Of a stretch of DNA of 33,473 nucleotides, positions 18,981 to 25,444 are shown in pieces. Positions within the stretch are counted from its first letter, which is position 1, and every line of letters begins with the position of its first letter. This DNA comes from an uncultured Marvinbryantia sp. (GTDB lineage Bacteria; Bacillota; Clostridia; Lachnospirales; Lachnospiraceae). The notes beneath the pieces are model-generated. The model was not told the origin of the DNA. It made no database searches and saw only the letters and a program-made list of their open reading frames with translations. The DNA lies in the NCBI GenBank assembly GCA_947631355.1, contig CANRKY010000009.1, positions 1 to 33,473 of the forward strand. The letters run 5' to 3'. A program made the position numbers and the translations under genes.

Positions 18981-20063
18981 ATGGCTACTGTCAGTCTGTG
19001 TATGATCGTAAAGGATGAGGCGGCTGTCCTCGGGCGCTGCCTGGACAGTATCTGTGATACAGTCGATGAAATCATTATTGTAGACACCGGAAGCACGGAT
19101 GCAACAAAAGATATCGCTTCCCGTTATACTGACCGGATTTTTGACTTCAAGTGGATCGATGATTTTTCTGCTGCCCGAAACTACTCTTTTTCAAAAGCGA
19201 CCATGGAATTTGTGATGTGGCTGGACGCGGACGACGTGCTCCGGCCAAAAGACCGGGAAGCCTTTCTGCAACTTAAAAAATCCGCCCTGGAGGATGCGGA
19301 TGTGATCATGATGCGCTACAATACTGCATTTGACGAGACCGGCGCGCCTGTATTTACGTATTACAGGGAGCGCATGATCCGGCGGAGCATTGCCTTTCAC
19401 TGGGTGGGAAGGGTTCACGAGGCCATCGTCCATTCCGGGCGCGTAAAGTATATGGACAACATTGCCGTGACGCATTTATCGGTCAAAACCGTTTACAGCG
19501 ACCGCAACCTGCGCATTTATGAAAAGCAGGCCAAAGAGGAGAGCCTGTCTCCGCGCGACCAGTTTTACTACGGCCGAGAGCTGTATTATCACAGGCATTA
19601 CGACCGCGCGATCCATGTGTTGTCCGACTTTGTGGGCCGGCAGAACGGCTGGCTGGAAAACAACATCGAGGCATGCAAAATACTCGCTTACTGCTACATG
19701 GAAACCGACAATCCCTATTACGCGCTCGGCGCGCTGCTGATGTCTTTTGTATTCGATGCGCCCCGCGCCGAAATATGCTGTGATATCGGAAATCTTTTTC
19801 TGTTCTGGCAGCAGTACCGCACCGCCGTGTTCTGGTTCGAGCTGGCTCTGGAACTGCCCCGCAACGATGAAAACGGCGCCTTTGTATCTGAGGACTGCCA
19901 CGGCTATCTGCCCTGCATCCAGCTGTGCGTGTGCTACGACCATCTCGGCGAATATGAAAAAGCGCGGGAATACAACCGGCGGGCGGGCAGCTATCGCCCG
20001 TTATCCCCAGCTTATCTGGAAAATTTAAAGTACTTTGAGAAGAAATTTGCGAACACTCCATAA
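18981..20063 (+). CDS. Family 2 glycosyltransferase with C-terminal TPR-like region
   Basis: The 360-residue protein begins with a GT-A domain: SLCMIVKDEAAVLGRCLDS, VDTGSTDATKD, then WIDDFSAARNYSFSKA and the metal-binding WLDADDVL. The domain ends near residue 230. Residues about 230-350 are helical and resemble tetratricopeptide repeats (ACKILAYCYMETDNPYYALGAL, GNLFLFWQQYRTAVFWFELAL, LCVCYDHLGEYEKAREY). Such cytoplasmic enzymes transfer sugars to peptides or proteins. AAGGAGG is 9 nt before the ATG. The next gene on the same strand is a Thr-rich collagen-like protein, the arrangement known for spore glycoprotein BclA and its glycosyltransferase in clostridia. That link is inferred from context. 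Confidence 0.93.
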   Translation: MATVSLCMIVKDEAAVLGRCLDSICDTVDEIIIVDTGSTDATKDIASRYTDRIFDFKWIDDFSAARNYSFSKATMEFVMWLDADDVLRPKDREAFLQLKKSALEDADVIMMRYNTAFDETGAPVFTYYRERMIRRSIAFHWVGRVHEAIVHSGRVKYMDNIAVTHLSVKTVYSDRNLRIYEKQAKEESLSPRDQFYYGRELYYHRHYDRAIHVLSDFVGRQNGWLENNIEACKILAYCYMETDNPYYALGALLMSFVFDAPRAEICCDIGNLFLFWQQYRTAVFWFELALELPRNDENGAFVSEDCHGYLPCIQLCVCYDHLGEYEKAREYNRRAGSYRPLSPAYLENLKYFEKKFANTP

Positions 20064-20115
20064 TCTTTTGGTGCATGATCCTGCTCGGCCAGAATGTCAG
20101 TCTCTACCAAAAACA

Positions 20116-20160
20116 AAATTTAGTCAATTACGATTCGGCAAATCGTAATTGACTAAATTT
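20116..20160. repeat. Perfect inverted repeat with 20-bp arms
   Basis: Arms 20116-20135 and 20141-20160 are exact reverse complements around a 5-nt loop (CGGCA). The right arm is followed by ATAAGAG on the plus strand, but the minus strand reads TTTTGTTTTTGG after the stem, so it resembles a terminator only in the minus direction, where no gene ends. It sits between the glycosyltransferase and collagen-like genes. Confidence 0.85.
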
Positions 20161-20224
20161 ATAAGAGATCCGCGAACACCTGATCCCGCTCCGGAATATA
20201 TTACTATTGAGACCGGCAAAGGAA

Positions 20225-20241
20225 TGTATCGTTTCGATACA
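20225..20241. repeat. Short 7-bp hairpin upstream of the collagen-like gene
   Basis: TGTATCG-TTT-CGATACA lies 37-53 nt before the start codon. It could be a leader hairpin or a protein site. No standard -35/-10 pair is evident in this interval. Confidence 0.4.
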
Positions 20242-20277
20242 GGATTTTGGAAAGTCTCACTTATAAGGAGGGAATGT

Positions 20278-21243
20278 ATGAACAATATTTTTGATACGCT
20301 CAAAGCCTGCTCCTTCTGCGGCAGACCGAACTGCTGCAGCTGCTGCGGACCCACCGGCCCTACCGGGCCGACTGGCGGCACAGGAAGCACAGGCGGGATC
20401 GTTGGTCCCACCGGGCCCAGAGGTGCAACCGGTGCGGACGGTATCCCCGGACCCATCGGGCCTACCGGACCTACGGGTGCAACTGGAGCGACCGGCCCGG
20501 CTGGTGCTACGGGCGCAACGGGCGCGGACGGCATCCCCGGACTCATCGGGCCTACCGGACCTACCGGGGCGGACGGGGCAGTCGGTCCCACCGGGCCTAC
20601 CGGTGCGGACGGCATCCCCGGCCCCATCGGGCCTACCGGACCTACCGGCGCGGACGGGGCAGTCGGTCCCACCGGGCCTACCGGCGCTGACGGCATCCCT
20701 GGCCCCACTGGCGCAACAGGTGCGGACGGCATCCCCGGATCCATTGGTCCTACCGGACCTACAGGTGCAGACGGGGCAGTCGGCCCTACCGGCGCGACTG
20801 GCGCGGACGGGGCGGCTGGCGCTACCGGAGCCACCGGCCCTGCGGGCGCTGACGGTGCCACGGGTGCTACCGGCCCAACCGGCCCTGCTGGTGCCACGGG
20901 TGCTACCGGACCCACTGGCCCTGTAGGTGCCACGGGCGCTACCGGAGCCACTGGCCCGGCCGGAGCTGTCGGCGCTACGGGTGCCACTGGCCCAACCGGT
21001 CCTGCTGGTGCCACGGGTGCTACCGGCCCCACTGGCCCGGCGGGTGCCACGGGTGCTACCGGTGCTACTGGCCCTGCGGGCGCTGACGGTGCCACGGGTG
21101 CTACCGGGGCTACTGGCCCGGCTGCTACGCCGGGCGCCGCTGTGGCAGATGTGGATCCCGCAACTGCCACCACGGCCGAGCTGGCCACACAGCTCAACGC
21201 ATTGCTGGCCAGTCTGAGAACAGCAGGACTGCTTGACACGTAA
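20278..21243 (+). CDS. Collagen-like Gly-X-Y repeat protein (BclA-like)
   Basis: The 321-residue protein begins at the ATG at 20278 with AAGGAGGG 5 nt before it; the frame extends upstream without a ribosome site. Residues 1-23 are cysteine-rich (six Cys, in [15 protein letters not shown]). About 86 Gly-X-Y triplets follow, mostly GPT, GAT, GPA and GAD, with one break (GGIVG). Thr at Y is abundant and offers many O-glycosylation sites. The last 35 residues ([20 protein letters not shown] to the end) form a short helical tail that may trimerise the triple helix; there is no C1q/TNF-like domain. No Sec signal peptide or LPXTG is present, which fits assembly on a spore coat or exosporium from the mother cell better than export. 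Function is inferred. Confidence 0.93.
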   Translation: MNNIFDTLKACSFCGRPNCCSCCGPTGPTGPTGGTGSTGGIVGPTGPRGATGADGIPGPIGPTGPTGATGATGPAGATGATGADGIPGLIGPTGPTGADGAVGPTGPTGADGIPGPIGPTGPTGADGAVGPTGPTGADGIPGPTGATGADGIPGSIGPTGPTGADGAVGPTGATGADGAAGATGATGPAGADGATGATGPTGPAGATGATGPTGPVGATGATGATGPAGAVGATGATGPTGPAGATGATGPTGPAGATGATGATGPAGADGATGATGATGPAATPGAAVADVDPATATTAELATQLNALLASLRTAGLLDT

Positions 21244-21308
21244 GCAAAAAAGCGTGAGCGAAGCCCGACACACAGACGGGTCTTCCGCACACACGTTAAA
21301 ATCAACAG

Positions 21309-21345
21309 CGGCTGGTGCATTTCGCACCAGCCGTCTTCCTTCCTC
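21309..21345 (+). terminator. Intrinsic terminator of the collagen-like gene
   Basis: A perfect 10-bp GC-rich stem (21309-21318 with 21324-21333, loop ATTTC) is followed by a pyrimidine tract TCTTCCTTCCTCTTTCTT. It lies between convergent genes and may also slow transcription from the right. Confidence 0.8.
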
Positions 21346-21354
21346 TTTCTTCCG

Positions 21355-22020
21355 TCATCTTTGTAAAATCTTCATCAGCTTTCTGATATGTGCCAGCCGT
21401 TCTTCAAACTGCTCATAAAAATCCCGGTCCTCGTAGGGGCGGGCATAAAAGTCTTCCAGGAGGTACACGTTCAGATCCTTCGCGAGCTGTCCGTCCGCAT
21501 CCTCCGCGAAAAGCCGCTGTATTTCTTCCAGCAGATCGTGCCACTGTAAAATATACGTTTCATATTGTTTCAGGTTCGGAGTGTCCAGCCACTTACTGAT
21601 TTTCACTTTCGTTTTTGGTTCCATCCGGCACTCCTGCTGCTGCAGAAAATAATGAAAGCCCCCGTCCTGATAAATCCTTCCCAGCGGAAACATGCGGCAG
21701 AATCCCGGTCGGAACGCATGTACGGAGCACCGGTTCTGCTCATTCAGAAAAACGCAGCGCTCCCGCTCTCCTTCCATGCGAAGGTGCGGCAGCACCACGC
21801 CGTCCACCGTCCCCATCTCCAGGCAGCTCTGCATCAGCTCCGGAAATTCTTTCGCAAGCCCTCTCTCCAGCCGCCAGACATCCAAGGGATCCAGGATCAC
21901 CGATTCTCCCATGCCCTCGCAGCAGTCCCAGCAGCCCTCGCAATCCCGGCAGCCAACTTTCGCCATATCTCCTGCCGTGTACAGTTTCTTTAAATCACTC
22001 TCCAAAACCTGACGTCTCAT
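21355..22020 (-). CDS. YkgJ-family cysteine-cluster protein
   Basis: The 221-residue soluble protein has the N-terminal cluster VGCRDCEGCWDCC and a second cluster RCVFLNEQNRCSVHAFRPGFCRMFP. This is the CxxCxxCC-type pattern of the YkgJ/UPF0153 family, thought to bind zinc or an iron-sulfur cluster; the function is unknown. The ATG at 22018-22020 is chosen because GGGAGG lies 9 nt upstream; the open frame reaches 22065 without support. The second half is helical and charged. It stands alone, convergent with the collagen-like gene. Confidence 0.88.
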   Translation of the reverse strand: MRRQVLESDLKKLYTAGDMAKVGCRDCEGCWDCCEGMGESVILDPLDVWRLERGLAKEFPELMQSCLEMGTVDGVVLPHLRMEGERERCVFLNEQNRCSVHAFRPGFCRMFPLGRIYQDGGFHYFLQQQECRMEPKTKVKISKWLDTPNLKQYETYILQWHDLLEEIQRLFAEDADGQLAKDLNVYLLEDFYARPYEDRDFYEQFEERLAHIRKLMKILQR

Positions 22021-22127
22021 CGTTGTCTGCCTCCCGTCAACCACTGTATGAGGGAAGCATACCATACCCCGCCATCTATATGCAAGCAGATTCTCCGGCT
22101 ATCCTCATCTCGCCGTTCGATCCATCA

Positions 22128-22156
22128 TTGACCTTTAAAATACATCGTGTTAAAAT
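22128..22156 (+). promoter_or_regulatory. Sigma-A promoter of the SPKASA-repeat lipoprotein
   Basis: TTGACC (22128-22133), 17 nt, TAAAAT (22151-22156). A direct repeat TTAAAATAC spans the spacer and -10 box. Confidence 0.75.
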
Positions 22157-22213
22157 ACAGAAAATATATTTTTTCATTTTGTTTGAATCATCAGCCGAAA
22201 GGAGGGTTTTTCT

Positions 22214-22816
22214 ATGAAAAGGAAATCCATCTGTTTCATATTCGCAATGCTGTGCGCAGCGTTTTGTTTTACCGGCTGCCGCAAACCGGCTTCGGAAACG
22301 GAGGCCGCCACAGAACCGGCTGCCGCGCAGACCCAAAAAGAGACTGCGTCCGAGGCGGAAACGCAGGCAGCACCGGAGACAGACGCCAAAACAGCGGTCT
22401 CTCCGAAAGCATCCGCTTCCCCAAAGGCATCCGCTTCGCCGAAGGCATCTGCTTCCCCGAAGGCATCCGCCTCCCCGAAAGCATCCGCTTCCCCGGTGGC
22501 AACCCAGCAGTGTCCGTACTGCTATCAGCAGATTCCCTTAACGCCCAACGGAGACGGCACCACCGTGTACTCTGTCCATGTGGCGCAGGAAAAAGCATGG
22601 GCCGATACGTATGGCTACGGCGATCAGCCGCCTGCAAACGCAAATCAGCAGACGCCTTCCGCCGACCCCACGCAGACCACGGAAGCCACGCAGACCGGCA
22701 CACAGGATCCCTATGTCAATGACGTTCAGCAGTGCCCGTATTGCTACCAATGGTTCACCGTATCCGACGGCACTTACGCGGCGCACCTGCAAAGCTGCGA
22801 TGCGCGCCAAGGCTGA
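22214..22816 (+). CDS. Lipoprotein with two zinc-finger-like motifs and a SPKASA linker
   Basis: The 200-residue protein has a signal peptide with lipobox FTGC (Cys near residue 21), so it is probably anchored outside the membrane. A Glu/Ala/Thr-rich linker leads to five SPKASA repeats (DNA 22400-22489). Two related modules follow: QCPYCYQQIPL...YSVHVAQE near residue 98 and QCPYCYQWFTVSDGTYAAHLQSC near the end. The second has C-x2-C, His and Cys spaced like a C2HC zinc finger; the first keeps C-x2-C and His but lacks the last Cys. Between them is a Gln/Thr/Pro-rich spacer. AAGGAGGG lies 8 nt before the ATG. Function is not known. Zinc binding or thiol chemistry at the cell surface is possible. 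Confidence 0.85.
   Translation: MKRKSICFIFAMLCAAFCFTGCRKPASETEAATEPAAAQTQKETASEAETQAAPETDAKTAVSPKASASPKASASPKASASPKASASPKASASPVATQQCPYCYQQIPLTPNGDGTTVYSVHVAQEKAWADTYGYGDQPPANANQQTPSADPTQTTEATQTGTQDPYVNDVQQCPYCYQWFTVSDGTYAAHLQSCDARQG
22400..22489 (+). repeat. Five 18-bp tandem repeats coding SPKASA
   Basis: Five adjacent copies of an 18-bp unit encode the basic Ser/Pro/Ala linker of the lipoprotein. Copies differ at third positions. The multiple-of-3 period lets copy number vary in frame. Confidence 0.9.
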
Positions 22817-22842
22817 GCTTTCGCCCTGTGAAGCCATATCTT

Positions 22843-22886
22843 TTATTTGCCTGCTGAAATAATCTATCCATTAAATTTGCTTGCTG
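22843..22886. repeat. Imperfect copy of the reductase gene's 3' end
   Basis: The last codons of the reductase gene (minus strand, TTATCTCAGCAAGCAAAT) are matched just past the stop by TTATTTCAGCAGGCAAAT, 18 of 22 bases over the wider window. This suggests a short local duplication. Confidence 0.5.
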
Positions 22887-23809
22887 AGATAATGTTCCAG
22901 CTCCGCCGCCGCAACGGCCCCGTCTGCTACAGCCGTTGCGATCTGGCGGAGTTTTTTTCTGCGCACATCGCCCGCCGCATAGATTCCTTCTGTGCCGGTC
23001 GCGCCGTTTTCATCTGTGAGCAGATAGCCGTTTTCATCCCGCGCGATCTGTGTCGGGAGCCAGCTGGTGTCCGGCACGCGGCCTGCAAGCACAAACACGC
23101 CGAATCCTTCCTCGGCCTTTCGCACACGCTCGCGCTTTGTCCGAGTGTCTGTAAAGACCACTTCCTGCACCGTATCCGCGCCCCGCACTTCCTTGATCTG
23201 TGTACAAAAATCCACAGAAATCCCCGGGCATTTTTCCAGCCGCGCCGCCGCGGAGGGCGGGCAGGAAAGCCGGTCCCGGCGCACGATCAAAGTAACTTTT
23301 GAGGCGAACCGCGTAAGGAATATCCCTTCCTCCACAGCTGCCACGCCGCCTCCCACCACAAAGATTTCTTTTCCCCGGAAGAAAGCCCCGTCGCACGCCG
23401 CGCAGTACGAGACACCCCGCCCCGCAAATTCCGTCTCCCCGACGAACCCGGCTTTTCTCGCCGCCGCACCCATGGCCAGGATCACAGAGCGGGCGCGGAT
23501 GCGCTCCTCCCCGGCCTTCAGCTCCCACAGAGCGCCCTGCCTCTCTATTTCCCGCACATTTGCGCTGGAAAACCGGCTGCCAAACTCCTCCGCCTGCTGC
23601 CGCATGGTCTGCGCCAGCTCGTACCCGCTGCACGCCCGCACGCCCGGATAATTCGCCACTTCATAAGTGGCCGCCACCTGGCCTCCCGGCACTTCCCTCT
23701 CCAGCACGATCACATCAAAATCCGCGCGCGCAAGATACATCGCCGCCGTGAGCCCCGCCGGGCCGCCGCCCACAACAGCGGCATCATACACATCCCCGGA
23801 ACCTTCCAT
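22871..23809 (-). CDS. Thioredoxin-reductase-like flavoprotein
   Basis: The 312-residue protein has the FAD-binding GGGPAGLTAAMYLARA, the redox pair Cys136-Cys139 (SYCAACDGAFF), a second Rossmann motif VVGGGVAAVEEGIFLTRFASKV and the C-terminal FAD motif GIYAAGDVR. Length and layout match TrxB, which reduces thioredoxin with NAD(P)H. In the pyridine-nucleotide site the usual HRRDxxRA reads VRRDRLSC. Two arginines stay but the His and the later Arg-Ala are changed, so cofactor preference or partner may differ. No thioredoxin gene is adjacent. The ATG at 23809 follows AAGGAAGGA by 7 nt; a GTG one codon earlier is less likely. Confidence 0.92.
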   Translation of the reverse strand: MEGSGDVYDAAVVGGGPAGLTAAMYLARADFDVIVLEREVPGGQVAATYEVANYPGVRACSGYELAQTMRQQAEEFGSRFSSANVREIERQGALWELKAGEERIRARSVILAMGAAARKAGFVGETEFAGRGVSYCAACDGAFFRGKEIFVVGGGVAAVEEGIFLTRFASKVTLIVRRDRLSCPPSAAARLEKCPGISVDFCTQIKEVRGADTVQEVVFTDTRTKRERVRKAEEGFGVFVLAGRVPDTSWLPTQIARDENGYLLTDENGATGTEGIYAAGDVRRKKLRQIATAVADGAVAAAELEHYLSKQI

Positions 23810-23852
23810 CACACATTCCTTCCTTTCTCAGATAACAACTGAAAACAAAACA

Positions 23853-23891
23853 GGCTGCCGCAAAATCCACATCTGTCATTTTGCAGCAGCC
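23853..23891 (-). terminator. Intrinsic terminator downstream of thiT
   Basis: GGCTGCxGCAAAAT arms (23853-23866 and 23878-23891, one mismatch) form a 14-bp stem. The minus strand continues TGTTTTGTTTTC. It ends the thiT transcript before the reductase gene. Confidence 0.75.
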
Positions 23892-23956
23892 TTGCCGTTT
23901 GATTCTTATTATTTCCGTATTTCTCGCAACTATGTATCTTTCTCACAAGTCATTTT

Positions 23957-24080
23957 TCCACCTGCACATCTCACTCCACAGGCCATTCTGCGCATCTCAC
24001 TCGCAGGTCATCTTCCACCTGCACATCTCACTTGCAGGCCATTCTGCGCATCTCACTCGCAGGCCATCTTTTTCACCTGC
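23957..24080. repeat. 56-57 bp tandem repeats made from the 3' end of thiT
   Basis: Two full units (23957-24013 and 24014-24069) and a partial third in the coding end share the sequence. Each unit holds two half-copies containing CCTGCxAGTGAGATG, so the terminal codons and stop (ATGGCCTGCGAGTGA) recur about four times past the true stop. Confidence 0.85.
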
Positions 24081-24715
24081 GCAAACGCTTTGGATACCGC
24101 GGGGATCAGCAGGATGATCACCGTGATAAGGGCCTCCGCAAAGATGTAGATGCCGTTGTATACCAGCGAATAGGGAAGCGCTCCCCAACCCTCCCAGGCG
24201 TACTCGCCAAAGAAGATCCACCCGGAGATCACCGCAAACACATACCGGCCCAGGATGCCCGCCACATAGCCTTTTACCAGGCCGTTTTTGGCGTTGCAGA
24301 AGAATCCGGCAAGCCCCAGCCCGCCAAAGGCCAGCGGGTAGTCTACCAGCACCTGGAACGGGGACAGGATATACGGCTCAACCAAAAACTGCAGCACGCC
24401 GTAGGCAACACCCGTCAGCACGCCAACCGCCGGGCCGTAAAAATAGCCCACCAGGCAGATGAACAGCATGCTGCACAGCGTCAGCGATCCTCCCGTTGGA
24501 AAAGAAAACAGCTTGATCATGGATGTGACCATGGCAAGCGCCACCGCCATGGCGCAGAATACCAGCTGCTTCGTTCCCATGAATTTTTTCTTTTGTGACC
24601 GTGAAGCGATCACCGCCGCGGCGATCAGCAGCGCCGCCAGAAGAACGGCCGTCATGGCCTTCCCCGCCGTGGTCAGGAGAAGTTCTCCCTCCACTTCCGT
24701 AACAAATAAAGACAT
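24053..24715 (-). CDS. thiT: Thiamine ECF transporter S-component ThiT
   Basis: The 220-residue membrane protein captures thiamine for an energy-coupling-factor transporter whose shared EcfA/A'/T parts are elsewhere. It has about six to seven hydrophobic helices and the ThiT segments FPTGGSLTLCSMLF, GYFYGPAVGVLTGVAYGVLQ and DYPLAFGGLGLAGFF. An extra N-terminal hydrophobic stretch of about 45 residues precedes the usual start of the family. The TPP riboswitch directly upstream confirms the substrate class. AGGAGG lies 7 nt before the ATG and can be sequestered. The stop codon lies inside a tandem repeat built from the same coding end. Confidence 0.95.
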   Translation of the reverse strand: MSLFVTEVEGELLLTTAGKAMTAVLLAALLIAAAVIASRSQKKKFMGTKQLVFCAMAVALAMVTSMIKLFSFPTGGSLTLCSMLFICLVGYFYGPAVGVLTGVAYGVLQFLVEPYILSPFQVLVDYPLAFGGLGLAGFFCNAKNGLVKGYVAGILGRYVFAVISGWIFFGEYAWEGWGALPYSLVYNGIYIFAEALITVIILLIPAVSKAFAQVKKMACE

Positions 24716-24722
24716 AAAAAAA

Positions 24723-24750
24723 CCTCCTTTTCTTCTTTGCAGACAGGAGG
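24723..24750 (-). promoter_or_regulatory. Expression platform hiding the thiT ribosome site
   Basis: The Shine-Dalgarno AGGAGG (24723-24728, minus strand) is exactly complementary to CCTCCT (24745-24750), 16 nt upstream. No U-rich terminator is seen after the aptamer, so control is probably at translation initiation. Confidence 0.7.
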
Positions 24751-24780
24751 AGCTTCGGTATAATATATGCTTCGGTATGT

Positions 24781-24868
24781 CCGCTTCCTTACGCCGGTAT
24801 TACCCGGTTCAAGTAGTAAGGGTCAGTGTGCACCGCACGCTTTCTCAGCCAAAGGCTCCCCTAGCTTC
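24781..24868 (-). ncRNA. TPP (thiamine pyrophosphate) riboswitch aptamer
   Basis: The minus strand reads the conserved THI-box blocks in order: CTAGGGGAGCC, GGCTGAGA, ACCCTTACTACTTGAACC, GGGTAATACCGGCGTAAGGAAG. It directly precedes thiT and should reduce its expression when TPP is plentiful. Confidence 0.95.
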
Positions 24869-24882
24869 ATTTGTCCGTAATC

Positions 24883-24910
24883 ATTATAGCATCTCATCTT
24901 TATATGTCAA
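24883..24910 (-). promoter_or_regulatory. Consensus sigma-A promoter of the riboswitch-thiT transcript
   Basis: TTGACA (24905-24910), 16-nt spacer, TATAAT with TGC before it (24883-24888). It lies inside the last codons of the upstream HD gene, whose stop codon is part of the -10 box. Confidence 0.9.
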
Positions 24911-25429
24911 GAAAATTTCCATAAATTCCGCTTCCACCTCGCCGAACCCGCGCTGGTCAAACTCCGCCTCCGACCGCATTTTCTGCGGCTGCGCAAACAA
25001 TTCTTCCCCGGCGAAATGCAGGAACTCATAATACAGGCAGGTGTCGTCCACATCCCGGATCCGCTCCATTTCCGCCTCATCAGGAACCGCGCCCAGGAAC
25101 TTCTGATAAATGGCGTCCTGTAAGGTGCGCTCCACTGCCCGGTAGCCGGGCAGATTCTTTTTCACCGGGCGGGTGATATCCGAGAGATACGCCTCGCTCG
25201 CATCGTGCAGGAGGCAGGCCAGCACCAGTTTTTTGGAATACCCGCGGGCCATGGCCTCCTTCGCGCACTGGATGCTGTGCTGCCCCACCGAATAAAACTG
25301 CGGGAAATGCCCGTTCGCGCGGGTCATCAAAGACAATGGATGCGCGATGTCCGCGATCACAATGTCCTCCAGCTTCGGCTCCAGCGGCGTGAAATGGATC
25401 TTTGAGTAAGTCGTGATATAGTCTGCCAT
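24884..25429 (-). CDS. HD-domain phosphohydrolase (YfbR-like)
   Basis: The 181-residue soluble protein is an HD hydrolase: metal ligands in SVGQHSIQCA and LLHDASEAYLSDI, then a distal Asp near RDVDDTCLYYEF. The small helical form resembles YfbR-type 5'-nucleotidases and YfdR-like proteins that act on nucleotides. The actual substrate is unknown. It lies 15 nt after lysA on the same strand, so the two are likely co-transcribed. Its end carries the promoter of the next gene. Confidence 0.88.
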   Translation of the reverse strand: MADYITTYSKIHFTPLEPKLEDIVIADIAHPLSLMTRANGHFPQFYSVGQHSIQCAKEAMARGYSKKLVLACLLHDASEAYLSDITRPVKKNLPGYRAVERTLQDAIYQKFLGAVPDEAEMERIRDVDDTCLYYEFLHFAGEELFAQPQKMRSEAEFDQRGFGEVEAEFMEIFLTYKDEML

Positions 25430-25444
25430 ACATACTCCTGTTTT

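Noticed and set aside
18839..19096. N-terminal extension of the TauE/SafE permease
   Set aside because: It would overlap the start of the divergent glycosyltransferase, begins at GTG without a ribosome site and exceeds family length.
20124..21320. Minus-strand frames of about 350-400 codons rich in Pro/Val/Ala opposite the collagen-like gene
   Set aside because: The triplet repeat keeps all frames open; there is no ribosome site, and the plus-strand gene has a perfect start, Gly-X-Y logic and terminator.
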